A stretch of DNA of 64,000 nucleotides from Neelides folsomi. Lineage: Eukaryota > Arthropoda > Collembola > Neelipleona > Neelidae. A program made the translations under genes and the position numbers. The notes under the pieces were generated by a model that saw only the letters and a list, made by a program, of their open reading frames with translations, was not told where the DNA came from and did not search any database. This document shows positions 35,201 to 50,200 of this stretch, one piece after another (the first letter of the stretch is position 1; each line of letters begins with the position of its first letter). The DNA lies in NCBI GenBank assembly GCA_034687125.1, contig JAQGBZ010000008.1, positions 1-64,000 of the forward strand. The letters are read 5' to 3'.

Positions 35201-38200
35201 TAGGTAGGTAGAAAGAGTCAAAAACGTTGGGCACTAATTTTAATTAAATATATCTTGAAAATAATAAAAACTTTCAAAAACATTAATCGGGAAAACAATT
35301 CCATAAAAATAAAATTTTAGCAAAGTGTTTGATAATGAACTTCCCCCTAATAGAACCCATCTGAAAGTCGATTCTCCCCAATGGATTCTCCAAATATTGG
35401 AAAAGAGGGGAAGCAACAGGGAAAAGTTAAGAAACATCTCAGATGTTCCGTCAAAAGCATAAAAAGGGAAGATCTCCATGTCGAGGGAACATGTAATTTG
35501 AGTAAAAGCTTATTACGGATTCAGAGTGAGTGTGAGTGAATTCATTTGATGAAGAATCGAGATCTGATGGATCTCCCCCCTTAAGAGACCTCCACGAACC
35601 TCCTCGATGAACTCAAAAAAGCCCCTCATGGCGTCTTTCACCATTCTTAGCCATCTCAACTGGGAGCGGGAGCCGGCGAGAAACATTAGACATTCTGCAT
35701 AGGTCTCTCCGCCCAAACCTTCATTTTTCTTTCCTTCCATTAGGAGACTGACCGAGAGAACCAACCAACCGACAAACCCACCACGTACGGGACATAAATG
35801 CTCAATATTTCTCGGGCCAAACTCCGAGAAATCAAGGTATATTAACTTACACTTTTGGAAGGGGGCGGGCTCGGGAAAAATGAACGACAGTCCTTCACCT
35901 CTCATTCATCATTTACCTCATTATCATTCCCTCAAACGACCATTCTTTGAGACCGGAAATCACTCACTCAATCCTTTTACAATGTACAACACTCACGTCC
36001 CCCCATTCTTCATTTGGTTCGATCGGAAATTGGAAGTTTGGTTCAAATGCTCCAGGCTCAAAATGAAGCATTTATTTCCTAAAATCCCACTTTAACGTAA
36101 TACTAATAGGATGACCATATTTATGGGCGCTGTAGTCTCATTTAAATAATTTTTTATCAACCAATCGACATGAAATTTGGACCTAATAAGTACAGTCGTA
36201 TGTAGTATAAGGCAAAAAAATGTTAGGTGTCAAAAGTCACCCCGTGACCGTTGGTGCATTGTTGAATTAAGGTCAACTTTTTACCCTTTTTCCTTAAAAA
36301 AGAAATGGCTTTACCACTACTACTCACCTCAACTTCTCCAAGACAAACAATATGGCGAATCCACATTAAAGTAAATATCATACTAATTTGAACATTTTTC
36401 ACCATTTAATTCATAGTGATCTTAAATATAAATATGAACGTTAATTATATAAATTAAAGATGAACGAGAAAGGGGTAAGAGCGATTATCGTCCGTTTTTC
36501 CTAGAACTTAAAACAACGGTTTGACCGAATCCTGCCAGTTCCATAGTAAACATTCAAAGGAAATTAAAATCTTTAAAACTCCAGCTTTTCGGGAGGTTCA
36601 TGATGATCTTGGATATCGTCCTTACAAAATATCAAAAACTCATATTGTTTCAAAATGAATCAAGTGAGAAGAAAAAAAAGGGTAAAAAGTTGACCTTAAT
36701 TCAACAATGTACCAAAGGTCACGGAGTGACTTTTGACACCTAACATTTTTTTGCCTTATACTACATACGACTGTACTTATTAGGTCCAAATTTCATGTCG
36801 ATTGGTTGATAAAAAAGTTATTTAAATGAGACTACAGCGCCCATAAATACGGTCATCTTATTATTTTACATATTATTGATCCTGGGAAGTACACTCATTT
36901 AAAAGTACAAGTGAAGAGTTGTTTGAACAAACTCCAATGTAAGCTAAAGGGAAAAGAGGGATAAAAACGAGTTCTTTAATTTATAAAGTGAAAATGAAAG
37001 GAGTAGGAAAGAGAATTCCTTATGAGGGCTCGTCTAATAAATAAAGTTCAATTTCCGCCTCATGTCCTCCGATTTTCCCGTTTTTGAAAGCAGAGTCAAT
37101 TAGAAAGTAGGAAGAAAATCCTTTAAAGAGTGAGTGATGAAAAAGCTAGTCTCCTCCTCCTCATCATTTATTTACCGCGAGAGGAGGGAAATGGGTGTAA
37201 AATGAGGAGCTCCATTTGCTTTGTCTCGATTCCCAAAGTGGACTTGTCTCCCTAATAACTCCACCGACCACTTAAGGTAAAACATATTTCTGCCCAAACT
37301 CCCATTTGAGCAACTTTCCGCAGCTGAGGACAGACGACGCACGACCGGGAAAACTATTCAACTCTCTTATAATAATGAAAATCATGATTCTGTCAGGACC
37401 AGGAACGCCGAGGAAATCTATTGGATTAAACTTGAAGGAATCAGGGGAATTTCAATGAGAAGACTTGGGCGGAGGACATGGAGATCCAAATTGGTTTCTT
37501 CGTATCAAATTCATTCCTCCTTAATGACCAATTTCAATTTCTCTTCGTCCTCAGATGTAAAACAAGGTTTGAGATTGTCAGGAGAAAAAATGGGACCCAA
37601 TTTCCATAAAACGACACACATTTCTCAATCCCAGCCTCTCCTGAATATTAATTCAAATTTTGAATGACTCTCACCTTATCATCATAAAATCCATAATCAT
37701 CTTCGGTTCGGTTCTTCCCAAGCAGTCTGTCAGTCTCTTGATCCGTATCAGCATCTAAAGAATCAATTTTTATTAGTAAAAAAATTATGTTAGTTTTCTT
37801 ATACAAAATCCAATAGAATACAGTATTATGCTTTTCTATAGTATATGGCACAGGTATATCGACTTTTTATAAATACCATCTTATAATTTGGAAGAAAAGT
37901 TTGGAAAAAATAAATGTGAAAAGAGTCCAAAAGAATAAATGAAAAGAGTTAAGGAGCGTTAGACTTTAATTACGTCCCACTTGAAGTCTCGTAAAAGAAA
38001 AAAAAGTCGTGGATAAATAATGTAAAGTCGAGGGAATTTGTGAATAAGTGTTGAATTGGAAAGTGAATGGAAACTCTGTGGAATTGAGCCTCAGAGGAAC
38101 AAAAGCCGCACATATTACATTAAGCATACATCCATAGGTGTACTTAGGATAAGAATATAAAACCATAATAAGTATTTATAAGGAAATTTGAATGCGAGAT

Positions 38201-41200
38201 ATAAAGTGCTCCCTAGTAAGTATGAGAGAAATGGATCTTTGGGAAATGGCAAAGTTCATCTCCTTGATAGAAAACACGTCACTGGGTAATTTGGAATTCC
38301 AGCTCATCGAATTTCCCCCCTTCCAACTTTTACTTTCCTCCGGACCAAATTTATGCCATTTCCTCACTGAAAAGAAAACTTTTACGGTTAAAACATGCAT
38401 ATGCATGGCCTATACGCGTGTCGTTGAAGGTAGTAAAACAGTGATTATTCCCCAGCTTTTTAATCCGTTCTTAACTTTATTTTAATCACACAGCCTCAAG
38501 TAATATAAAATTTAAATCTCAAAGACAAGTTTAATCAAAGGAACTATAACTCATAATTCCCTTAATGGTTAACAATAAATAATAATTGGTCCACATTAAT
38601 ATAAAAATACCATCCTGTAAAGAATGGAAGTTTTTTCCTATACTCAGGAACCTTCTAATCTTATATGGTACATTTACTCTATTTTCAGATGTGTAATGCA
38701 CCCAACTTCTTACTTTTTTATATAAAGAATGTAAAGAAAGTTGATGGAAAATTATGATAAAAATTGAATATGACTGGAACAATTAACAAAATGTCTCATT
38801 TGACTAATACCAACGGAAGGTTAGAGGTGAAAGGAGGAGTCGAGGTGGAAGAAGTAAATGTGAATTGAAATGCCAACGTGAGTTTTCCCCTCAATTTATA
38901 ACGACTAAGTTACACAAAAGAATTTCCACGACTTTTCCAGACAAGGGTGGTAAGGGGGATTGTGGAAGGATTCCTCAAAGTTGACAACTTGGAAAATTTA
39001 AACTTATTAGTCGACTCCTGTCCAATTCTACATAATTTTCTCCATTTTTCTCCCTCATATTCTCGGGGAAGTTCGGGCGTAAGGACTTTCTTTTAAAATG
39101 AATTTTCTTGGAATGTAGTCGGGGCTTTCAGTTAGACCCTTCCGTGCCTCAAACTTGTTAAGGAAACTTCGTCTCTTCCGTGCTCGCCCTCATCTTCCCA
39201 ATGCCCAATCCTCTACATTCATCCCACTTCCCTAATATTCACCCATGTTGTATATTCATTTAAGTAAAAGAATACAAATGACTTTTATTCCCCTTATAAG
39301 CCCTTTCTTTGCTTTTTTCTTTTTCCTTCAATATGCATTTTTCCTTATGTTACAACAAAAAGGGCGATTCATTTATTTCCCCTCGCCCCTTGTTGGCCCT
39401 CATAATAAAAATCCATCATGAGTTTAAAACTAAATGATCATCAGCACTAATATGAAAATGAGTACAAATTGGTTTCCTAAAAGATTGTTTCCTTCAATGA
39501 TTTTAATGACAGCGTGGTGAAAAGAAGTTAATGAGAGTGGAAAAAGGAAAAATATGAAATTCACTAGGATTGTAAAAATGCCTGGAACGATCTTCCTTGT
39601 AGACCCAATTGAGAACAATTATAGGAGTAGATGGACCAAAGTCACGAACAACTTTACATAACATCAAATCCCAACGAGTTCCACTCTCGAAACCTTCACT
39701 TAACTTACATATTCCTATACTTTATCTGATGAAGGGCCATAAAAGAGTGAAGAGAAAGTTTTCAAATTAAATGCATCGTACGTCAAAAGGATTCAAAGTT
39801 TTCTTCAATCCGCCCACCCGCCTCAGTGACAAGTCCCGCTTAATTTAATGCCATTATTGTACCAAATGTCAAATATTCATTCAGCTATTGAAAGGAGTGC
39901 AAATTTGCAAATGTCCCAAACAATGGAACTAAACATTGCCATGTTCAAATTCAATTTACATTCTCCAGGTACATTATATTCGGAATATTCAGGAGGGCTG
40001 AAATAGAGGAAATGCCATTTATGAAATGATTGGAATAAAGAATTCAATTTCGTCCGAGTCATTTAAATGAGGAAAATGAATCGGTTCAATCAATTTAAAT
40101 CAGCAGGAGCACAAAAGAGAATTTCCTGATAAATTGCAACAATAGATTTGGAGAATTGAAATGAGAGATGAACCTTGTACGTTTCAAATTCCTCTACTAG
40201 TCTATCTTATTCAAGTTGATATTTATACATATTGTTTAAATAGGACAGGAGCCTCCTTTGTGAAACATATACTACTCGTAGTGTATCAATCATGGATTTA
40301 TGAAGGAGTAAACAGGATGGCGGAAGAACGTCATTGAAATTTCCTCCATAATTTGAGAGATAGATGTAGAGGAACAAAGGGAGGGATCCGACTCTCAATC
40401 ATTTCACGGGGTCTAAATGAGGGAGGTGGAAGTGATGCTCATCTTAAGGCCAGAGATTCACAATGTGGTCCCTTTGTTCCCAATCCGCTTTAATCCCACT
40501 TCCATCATTCTCGACTTCAACCTCATTTTGGATTCCAATTTGAGCCCGTTTTGTAAAAGGAGAAATTCCCGGAACCTCGGCGGCTCTGCTTCAAAATCCT
40601 CCCATGGGTCGGTGAATCGGAGAGAACCCCACAAGACTTTCCTAATCATATAATGGTGAAAATATGAAATTCCTCAAACCACAATTCTCTTTCCTTATTC
40701 TATCCACGTTGAATATAACGTCACAATTATCTACTTAAAACATAATTATAAAAAAATATAAAATCGATCAAATAACACTACATAGGTAAAACATAAAATA
40801 TGTATATACTTACTTGTTTGCTAGTATAGTATAAATATCGCTATATGTATGTATATCATATGATTTAAAAATCCTAAAAAATTAATCAAAAAATAAATTA
40901 AAGAAAGATAATTGAGAAAGAAGAAATCATGTAAATGAGTTAAATGCATACAAAAAGAGAGATGGGGTTTAAAAAGTAGATCGATGAGTGAAGCAACTCA
41001 TCTTCCCAGCTGTCTCTTTAAAAAATTGAATAAATATGAAAGAAGCCATTTTCTCTTTGGGAAATGATAAAGATCCCTTGTTCCATAGAAGGCTCAACTA
41101 TGTATGTAAGATGGGGACCAGAGTCACATCTCCTTTCAAAATCCCTTTAACCGCACTTTCTTTCAAGTGAGGAGGAAAAGGGCGGTTATAAAGATTCTCC

Positions 41201-44200
41201 CTTGTTAGACATCTCCCACCTTCCCATGCAGATCCAATTCCAAGGGATCCGTGATGAATGTGCCACATGGATCAACTCCCATGGAATCCCTTTTCTCCCG
41301 TCACTCACCCTCAATTCTACTTAACTCCACATTACACTTCTCTCACAATGAGCCCCCTTGCAGACTCATCTGTGAGAGAAACACACAAGATTTAGCCATT
41401 CAAACCATCCTTAATGTAATGCATATTCAAACCTTCAATTTCCTCTTTGGACACATCTTGATCCGCCAGATTCAGTCTATTCATCCAATCCAATGGAACT
41501 TAAAGGGAAATTACGGAAATTGAATTAATAATAAAATTCCACCAGAAAAAACATCCACATATGGGCAATTTTATTGTAATGCGGTACATAAATGGAAAAA
41601 ATGGAAACGGTTGTTAAAACAAAAGCCGCGCGCAAAAAATGGTTGTTATTTTACTTTAGTTGACTATAACTCGTAAACTCCAAATAGACACTAGCAAACT
41701 GGCCCATTGTGTGTGATTGAAGTGAAGGAAGAACCATGTTGGATCATTATCTACGAATTACTCCCGCTCTTGTAAACTTCACCTTCTTCCCATTTCTTTC
41801 CGCCAAACTGGGAAATTCTCATTAAATGAATGGAGTAAAATTCTCCGTCCGGTCTCCTTAAAGTGGAGATTTGGAAATCTCTCAGCTGTTTCAGCTCACT
41901 CGATTGAAAATGCATGTTGGGGCGTAAATAATATAGTAGGGTCGTTAGGTTCCCATCAGCTTTCTCTCACTCATACAACTCCCTCTGCTCCGTTTACTCC
42001 TTCTCAAAAGAAGGGAATTCTCCTTCATTACGCTCTCCCGCGTTCTTAAAAGCGAAGAAGGACCTTTTCCTTAATCATCACTCAAAATGAAGGAGCCAAT
42101 GTGGTTCAAACTCCCACACAAAAAACTCCTCCCGACATGGAAACCCTTTTTCTCCTAATACAAAATTGATTGGGAAGTATGGAAAAAAGGAGTTCAATTT
42201 CTTAATCTCTCCACCTTCCCACGATTCAATTCAGCCAAAGCTCAACACATAGAGAGAGAGAGAGAAATGAACCGGGTGGGTATTTACATTTGAGCACAAC
42301 TGGGGGAAATGTGAGCATAATGCCCTTTGTGAGTTATGGTCCGCCTCCATAAGAATACTTATCCATTCATTTCCGCAGCTTCCCATTAAACTTTCTTCTC
42401 TCCGCCTTCTCCGCCGCTAATGAAGGACGTTAAAGGAAGGCAAGGATGTTCTTTACATCATCCTTCTCATATAAATACTTATCCTAAAAACACGTCGATG
42501 AGCCTAATTAGAAATCTAATTACTAATTACGGAAATGGCGATTCAATTCCTCGATTTGGGGGAAATTAAATTCGGATGCCCTTTGGTGCATTCCATTCTT
42601 CAAATATTTCCCAATCCTGGATTATTGATTGAACGGATTTGGAATGCGAGGAAGGAGGAAGATGATGGAAATAAATTGGAACCGCATCTGTTGAATTCCG
42701 CATTCTCTCAAAGCCTCTTTCAATTAAGAAAAAATTATTAAAAGGAGGGTTTAAAGGAAGGAAGGAAAGGAAATTAGGGAAAGTGGTTTCAAAATACAAG
42801 TAAATACACTCCCTTCTACTATTTTGACCAAGGAGGAGGAGAAATAAACGAGGAGAATTCGGTGAAATCTCTCTCTCGACTTTCCCTTTCATTTGATTAA
42901 TTCCTGTAGCGGGAATACGTCCTTCGCGCCTCCCCTGTCTCAACATGATTCATTTACTTCATTTTCCTTAACCAAGAACTCCTTCTACCGCCCTTGAGTG
43001 AAAAGGATTGGGAAATGAACTCACTTCTTCCCTTCTCCTATCTCCTCAACGTGTACCTGCTACTTTGCAATTTTAAAGAAAGGTAAAAGCAGGCGGGTCA
43101 TGAGATGAAACGAAACAACCAGGAATTCCCCGACTTTCAAACGGACTTCTACCCCTTTCACATCGAGGATCGATGAAATGCTTCACGTGCCGAATCTTTC
43201 AAACTTCTGTCAGCATAATGAATGAGAGGAAAAAGCTCCAGGTCAAATTCTAACCATGTTTGATATTCCCTTTAACAACAACTTTATACATCATAGTTTT
43301 TATTTAATTCCATTCCCTCTCTTATTTAACAATTTAATATATGATGTAAGATTCAATTTGAGCATTAGCATCATTTAAATATTCAATTTAAGATCAAAAT
43401 TACAAAATGCCTGTAGGCAATTTAGACAACATCCCATTATATTCTAGGAAGGCGAAGGAGCGTAAAATTTAATAGAAATGAAGTAATAAGTTTTAAATTT
43501 GGCATAAGTTTCCCCTTAACCCACCGCGCCGAGAGAGTTCGTAATAAAATAGGGACTGGTTTTTTCTTCCGGATGGAATAGAATGAATAAAACCACTTGT
43601 TCTTCCCTCCACTAGAATCCCTTTTCCCGGAGTTAGAAATAAGAAATGAGGATCTCATGCATGGAAATGATTTTGAATCACTCTAGAGTCTCGGGAAATA
43701 TTATAATGAGATGGAAGGAAAGGGAAAGAGATGAAAGCACATAAAATCGAATGGAAAGAGAATTGAATCAAGTAAACACGTTCCTCCTTCCTTTCCCCCA
43801 CTTGTCCAGAATATTCACTAGGTATGTGTATCTCTCTATGATGTAATTCCTATGCTTTTATTCTACTAGCTCCACCTTTTCACTAGTAAGATTGACCAAA
43901 GATCCAAGATTTACACTGTAGTCATGTAGTAAGTATGACCAAACACCCCAGTTCCGAAGAATTTAAAACTCTTCCCGGACTTTCAACGACCCAATGTAAA
44001 ATAATAATGGGTTGGGTGAGGAGGAATGAGATGCGGGGGAATGAGTTGAAGAGCTGTAAAAGGAAAAAAGAGTTCTTTTTACCGTCATCTGGGGTTTCCT
44101 CGTAGCGTTGTTTCCGCAAAAGTGGATCTCTCACTCCTGCATTTCCCGATCGATGATGATGATTCCCACTCGGAGGTCCTTGTCTGAAATATATTTATTT

Positions 44201-47200
44201 AAATTTAGAGCGGATGAAAAGTATTTATCTACTTAGGCCATAAGCACCAAGCAGAAACCCTAATTCCTTCCTCTTATTAATTAAAGAGACAAATTCGGAA
44301 ATGATTCGCAAACTCTCTGTGAATCATTTGTACAGAGGAACTGAGGACTCAAAACGTCTTCTCTAAAGTTTTATCCTCCTTTTCTCTTTATTAATGAGAG
44401 GGGCTTCTGTTCAATTTGAGTCATGATGAAGGGATTCAATTCATTCATCTCCCAAAGAACATGAGTTGACTCGTGAGGAATCTGTGAGACAAGAAACCTA
44501 TGGGTTATAGGAGACAAAGAATAATAATCTTCCCTCCTCTTTCATCTCTTATTATAAAATATACTCAGTCAGTCTATATGTAATACATATTACCTTCTCT
44601 AGTTATCAAATAATGGTAACTTATCATACATTATTACAATACATGTGTAGTTGTTACATTCGAGGCTATGGGGAGAGAGATAAGGACGAGGACGAAATAG
44701 AAATGATGACGCAAGTAAATTTCATTTGAGCGAAAACTTCCTCATTCCTCCTCCTCTTTACAGAATAATAATGCATAAAGATCAATCTTCCGACACGGGG
44801 AGACCATTGAACGGGATATTTACAAGAGGAAGGCCATTAAGTTTCCTTTAATATTACAAATTATAGAAGCAGTTTATGAAATTAATCGCTATAAAATCGA
44901 AATTATGTTTCGAGCTCCTATGGAACACTTTAACACTTTTTAGGTAAACACGGAACGATTATGGTACACAAATATCGTTAAAGAGTAATCATAAGAATAT
45001 CGTAAAATGAAATTTCCCCTCTCGTTTCAAAATTTATTGAAGCCCTGCCAAAAACCCCATTGAAACCCTTGAATTTAACAGTTCCATCCACAATTACGTA
45101 CTTATATACATACGTAAATTATTAAATTGGGAAATTCGCTAAACATTATACATCATATCGGTGTTTGGAAAATGTCAAAAGCTCTCTCTCATTATCAATT
45201 GTATTTATACAAAATAAACTTTCGTGAACAAAAATAATTTACTACAAAAGAAAATAAATGCAATGTTTGAATATATGGTTGAATAATCAGACGCTTGGTA
45301 TGATAAAAAGTATAAAAAAAATCCTGACTTTTTAATCGCGGGTAAAATGCTTTTTCCTCCAGACCACTTTCCCACAAAGAGAAAGGAAAAGTTTTGAAAA
45401 GTGGCTGTGAAAGTCAAACTTGTCTCTTTATAAAACTTTCTTTAGAATGTGTCTGAAACGTGGAAAAAGTATTCAAATAGTAATGCTTATGTATAATACA
45501 AAAAGTGTAACCAAGGAATATACACCTTTGATATATTTTTTCCAATTTTCCATTCTGTCCTATATTCAAACAAAATAACGTTTGCGGTTGATATAAACTT
45601 TTGTACATTTAGCTTCTTTCACCTACGACAAAGACCCGTCGTTTTGATGGAAGTGGAACTGGGAGGGTTTGTGTATTTACTTACAATGTCTATGTATTTT
45701 AAATGGAATTGAAGCCTCACCTTGGGACCCACACAGGGGAGGATTCTCTCAGAGCCAGTCGTTCATCCGAAGAGGAGGAATTGTCTTGTCCAAGATTCCC
45801 ACCTGACGAACAAGCTCCGTCAAAGTTCCTCTGGATTGGGAAGCTCTTGGCCCGCTGAATTGCATCTTTGATATCTTGAATAGCCGCCGCAACGGACGTG
45901 GAGGAACTTGAACCAGACGAACCAGGAGAAATCGCCGAAGCCTCGAGGGTCGTCAATGGCCCATTTGGGCTCAATGTTAGACCAGGATTAATGATTGGAC
46001 CACAGTGGCGAGTCGAAGCTTGGTGTAAATAAGGAATTCCTGGAGCAGGAGATGGAGGAGGAGTTGGTCCTGCAAGAAAAAATCCATAAGTCAAAAATTC
46101 ATTTATCAAAGAATAAAAGTCATTTAAAGGGAAATTCTCCTTAGCCTGTATATCCTAAGTATAAATTCTCCGAATGGAAAATCCCCCTACACTCCCCAGT
46201 ATAAAATATACTGAGAATAAAAAGGGGGAGAAATGAGTGGGAGAATAAAAGGTGTAATGGGAGATCGAAGAGATTTTTATTCCTTCCCTACTTTCGTCTC
46301 AGGGGCCGTAAAATCAACTTTATGTGTTTTTGAAAAGGAATCATTAAATGTGTGGTAGAGCCGCCATAATTCCTCCCACTTTATGGGTCAATGGTTCCTA
46401 TAATCATTAAAACTTTGATTAACATTTAACATCTATGAGGAGGAGAATAAAGAAAAGATTTCTAGAAGAAAAATACCCGCAACTTAACTCAGCCTACATC
46501 GAAGATAAATGAAAGGACCGGAGAGAGGCATTGAACAAATATGAGGAAAATCCTTCGGCCCAATCTAACATAATAACAACGGCAGACTTCTCTCTTAACT
46601 TTTTTCCCCTCCTGAGTAATTCCTCCCGAGGGAATTTTCCTCCCTACCTGGAAACAATCTTCTATGTTTTCTTCTCCCCCAACTCCCGGCTCAAATGAAG
46701 AGCCGTTTTAAATGTGTCGTCTTATAATTATCTAATTACTCCATGTCTTCTTTACATTTATAAGAGACCCAAGACAGCCATTACCAAGAAAACTTTTTAA
46801 TATTCCCCCTTCTCCCTTTATTGTAAAATAGGCCATTTTGTGTTCATCTTCAGTTTCCAATGATGAAATTCGATGAGTTTGTAAAATCTCTGCGGGCTCA
46901 TTTCAATTGAATTTGACCCACGCGCCGCAAAGGATGTAGGTCAAAAAACAAAATCAATACAAACTTCCCTATAAGTATACCAAAACTTCCATTGCTTAAT
47001 CCTCCCATTTTCATCACGTTGAAAGACGAGTCGTCGACTAATGCAATGTTACGAGCATCTCGTATTTAGTTATATAACATATCTGTAGTTAGTATCCCAT
47101 TAATCTCTTATTATATCAATACCTATAAGGGCAGAACTAGTAATTATATTTTATTGAACAAAACCTAACATAATACCTATATCGTAATTTCATCATTGGT

Positions 47201-50200
47201 ATCATATCTTTTTTCTTTTGAGTCATAAAGAGAAATTATACACATAAAAAGTGAAGTTGGTAAATAAAGAATCCAAATCATAATTTCCTTAGTTTATCAA
47301 GTGAAGCGCGGACAATAAACTTTTGTCACTTTCGAGTAAATAGAGAAAGAAAGAAAGGAAGAAGTGAAGTTTTCCTTTCAGTTCGAATATTTTCACTTGT
47401 TTCTAGTTTGGCCGTTGATGTTGGAGAGAAAACGAGCAGTTAATTCGAACAAGTTACTTTATTTTATTACAAAGGGAGAGTGACGAGACTCTAATTTCAT
47501 CCCTCTTGAAGGAGACAATGCTTCCAACCCCGGCTTCAAATTGAAGATGAAAATAATTTATCTCACACGCCGTCCCTCCGCACGTACAACAAACATGGAA
47601 GAACAATGAGCGTATTTCACAAGCTCCAGACTTTCCCGTTCTTTTCTCTTTAAACAAAACCATATGGGGAAAAGAGATAAAAAGAAATGTGGCTGGTCTG
47701 GTCGTCAAATAGTTGTTACTTAAATACAAGCTACTTTATATTAGGTATTTAAGAAAATGTCAGTCTTCTGGAATCTAACAATATTAGAATTATTAAAAGC
47801 ATTCTGAACTTACTCATAGGATCCAAAGCTTCCAACTCAGGGTCTTTCTTCTCATCATCGAGGGGAAATGCATGAAGCGGTGGATCACCGCTAATTTGGA
47901 CACGAGGAAGTTCTCCATTTCCCTCAAACTTCTGCTGTTGGTTGGCCTTCATTTTAATCTCTTTCTCAATCTCTGTGATCTGCTTCTTCATGAGCAGAAG
48001 AGTTGGATTGACATTGAGTTCATTGGTGGCCCCGTTGGGAGGATTAAGGAAATTCTTACGAAGTTTCTTGTTCCGAACCTCAGGGTTCTCCCCGTCCCCT
48101 TCATTGTCAGAAACATTACCGGAAGAGAGTCCGTCCTCCAGCACGGGCATCGTGGCTCCGAGACGGCTAGAGGAGTTTAACGAAGCCTCGTAGTCCAACG
48201 ACATCTCACTCTCGAGCTCATTGGAGTCACAGTCTGTTGTTTCCGGAGAAAGTGTAAAGTTTCGGCTATGCCCAACCTGGAAAGTTAAAAACTTGTTTAG
48301 AGCTCACAATTAAACGAATAAATAACAATAGGGGAATTTATTCCTTCTCTTGTCACTCCCTTCAACCCGAACAGTCGAAGCATTAATTAGATGAATAAAA
48401 TTTCCATTATTTCTACTCCTAGAGAACAACTCGCCGTTGAGGATACATAATTTGAATTCCAAGTCCTGGTCCGCTCCCGCCCCATCGATGAAATTTCGGA
48501 GAGAATTGGGGAAGTTGAACGAGGCCGACGTAATTTATTATAATCAACCCTCATTCCAAACCCTCATTCCCATTTCTGCACATATTGAGAGGGGAATTAG
48601 GAATTGAATCCGGGAGCGGCTCTTTGCATTCAGAGAGTATCAATTAGACCCGTTGACCACTCTGGCTATAAACTAATTAGAAGACACTGGACAGAGTGGA
48701 ATATTACGAGCTAAACCTCGCCCAGCCTCCCCGCCTTCTCCTAATGGGAAAAGCGGAAATCTCTCCGAGCCCTTTTAAATTATATCGTTGAAATCCGAAA
48801 CGGAAATTAAGCTCTTTGTATGTGGTCGTGGTTCTCGTGGTTTATTTCTAAATGTCAACATTATCCATAAATTAAGACAACTTGCGCTCCAAACGTCATA
48901 ATCTCTTCTATCAAATTATTTATTATTGCCTATAACAGGAAAATGATGGTATACAAACAAAATAAAATATTAATAATTCACAAAGCCCGGCATACTTAGC
49001 AAACTCAACCTAATAAACTAATAATAAAAATGGCCAAACCTATAATTATAAATAATAATCAAGTAAATTGACTCTATAATTTTGATAATTTATAAAAAAT
49101 AGTCAATTTGAATTGTTTTAAATGAAAGTCAAAAGCTAAAGGGTTGTAAAGGGAAATGACATATGCAAGTGAGTGAATCGCGTGCTAAAAGATATTTGAA
49201 ATTAAACTGCATTTCGGTTTACCGCATGGCTCAACTCCCCTCACTCCAAAACCCCCACTTATGAATTTATGAATAAAAGTCCGAGGAACACGAAATGAAC
49301 CAAAGATTCCTGGCACACTTTCCCTCCAACTCCCTATTAAATGTAGTGTAGTCTGGGAGGAGCGAGCATTTCTTTCGCCGTTCACAAGATTTATTATCTC
49401 TTTCCCTCCATCTCCCTCTGCATGTTATTATTGGAGATTGAAGAATAGGCGGAGTCGGTCGAGGACGGGAGTCAAAGGACTTTTGGAACCCCCGCATTCC
49501 TCTTTCTCTATCCCTTCTCTGATCCAACTTGAAATGGGTGAAATGCATAAAATAAGTGCATTTTGAACATAAGGAACAGTGACATCTCGGACTGTCCAGT
49601 TTGAATCTCTGTCTTTATCCCCCCAAGTCTCGTAAAACAAAAATGGGAAATTGAGCGAACTGGTGGGAATTGTGAACTGAGGAAAAAATGTGTTTCCTCA
49701 TCTACAGACCTTCGCCGATTGAATCCTTATGAAGAAATTTGGAAAGAAAGTTCCGAGTCAGCAAACTAGAGCCAAGCAATTGATGTCAAACACAAGAAAA
49801 GGGAAGTGGGACAAGAAAAGTTGTCACATCAACATCAATGTTCCTGTGAAGTATAGACGACTCCTGTTCCTCTCTCAAGTCTAGCAAATGTAGTCCTGTG
49901 AAGTATAACCGAGCACTTTGTACAAAGAGGGAAACGGCTGTTTGTAAATCTCCAACAAATCCAAATTGCTCCAATGGAATAAAGGCCAAAGGAAAAGGAG
50001 GAATAAATCTAGAATGGCTCAAGTATACACTAACCTTCACTTCCAGCCCCTCACAAGTCGAAATTGAAAGGAAATGAAGAATCTGAAGGGAGAAAGTTTT
50101 AAAGTGGAATAGAAATGAAGGTGGTTTTAAAAGAAATCCCTATTCAACAGGCGAAGGGAAACGAGGAAAACTTTCCATTATTCTTCCCTTTATTCTCCCA

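Noticed and set aside
35513-35905. Minus-strand frame of 130 codons in an X11 intron
   Set aside because: No acceptor, no family similarity, and low-quality composition; long frames are expected by chance where stop-poor GC-richer DNA occurs.
42566-42946. Minus-strand frame of 126 codons
   Set aside because: Basic and purine-tract derived, with no exon signals.
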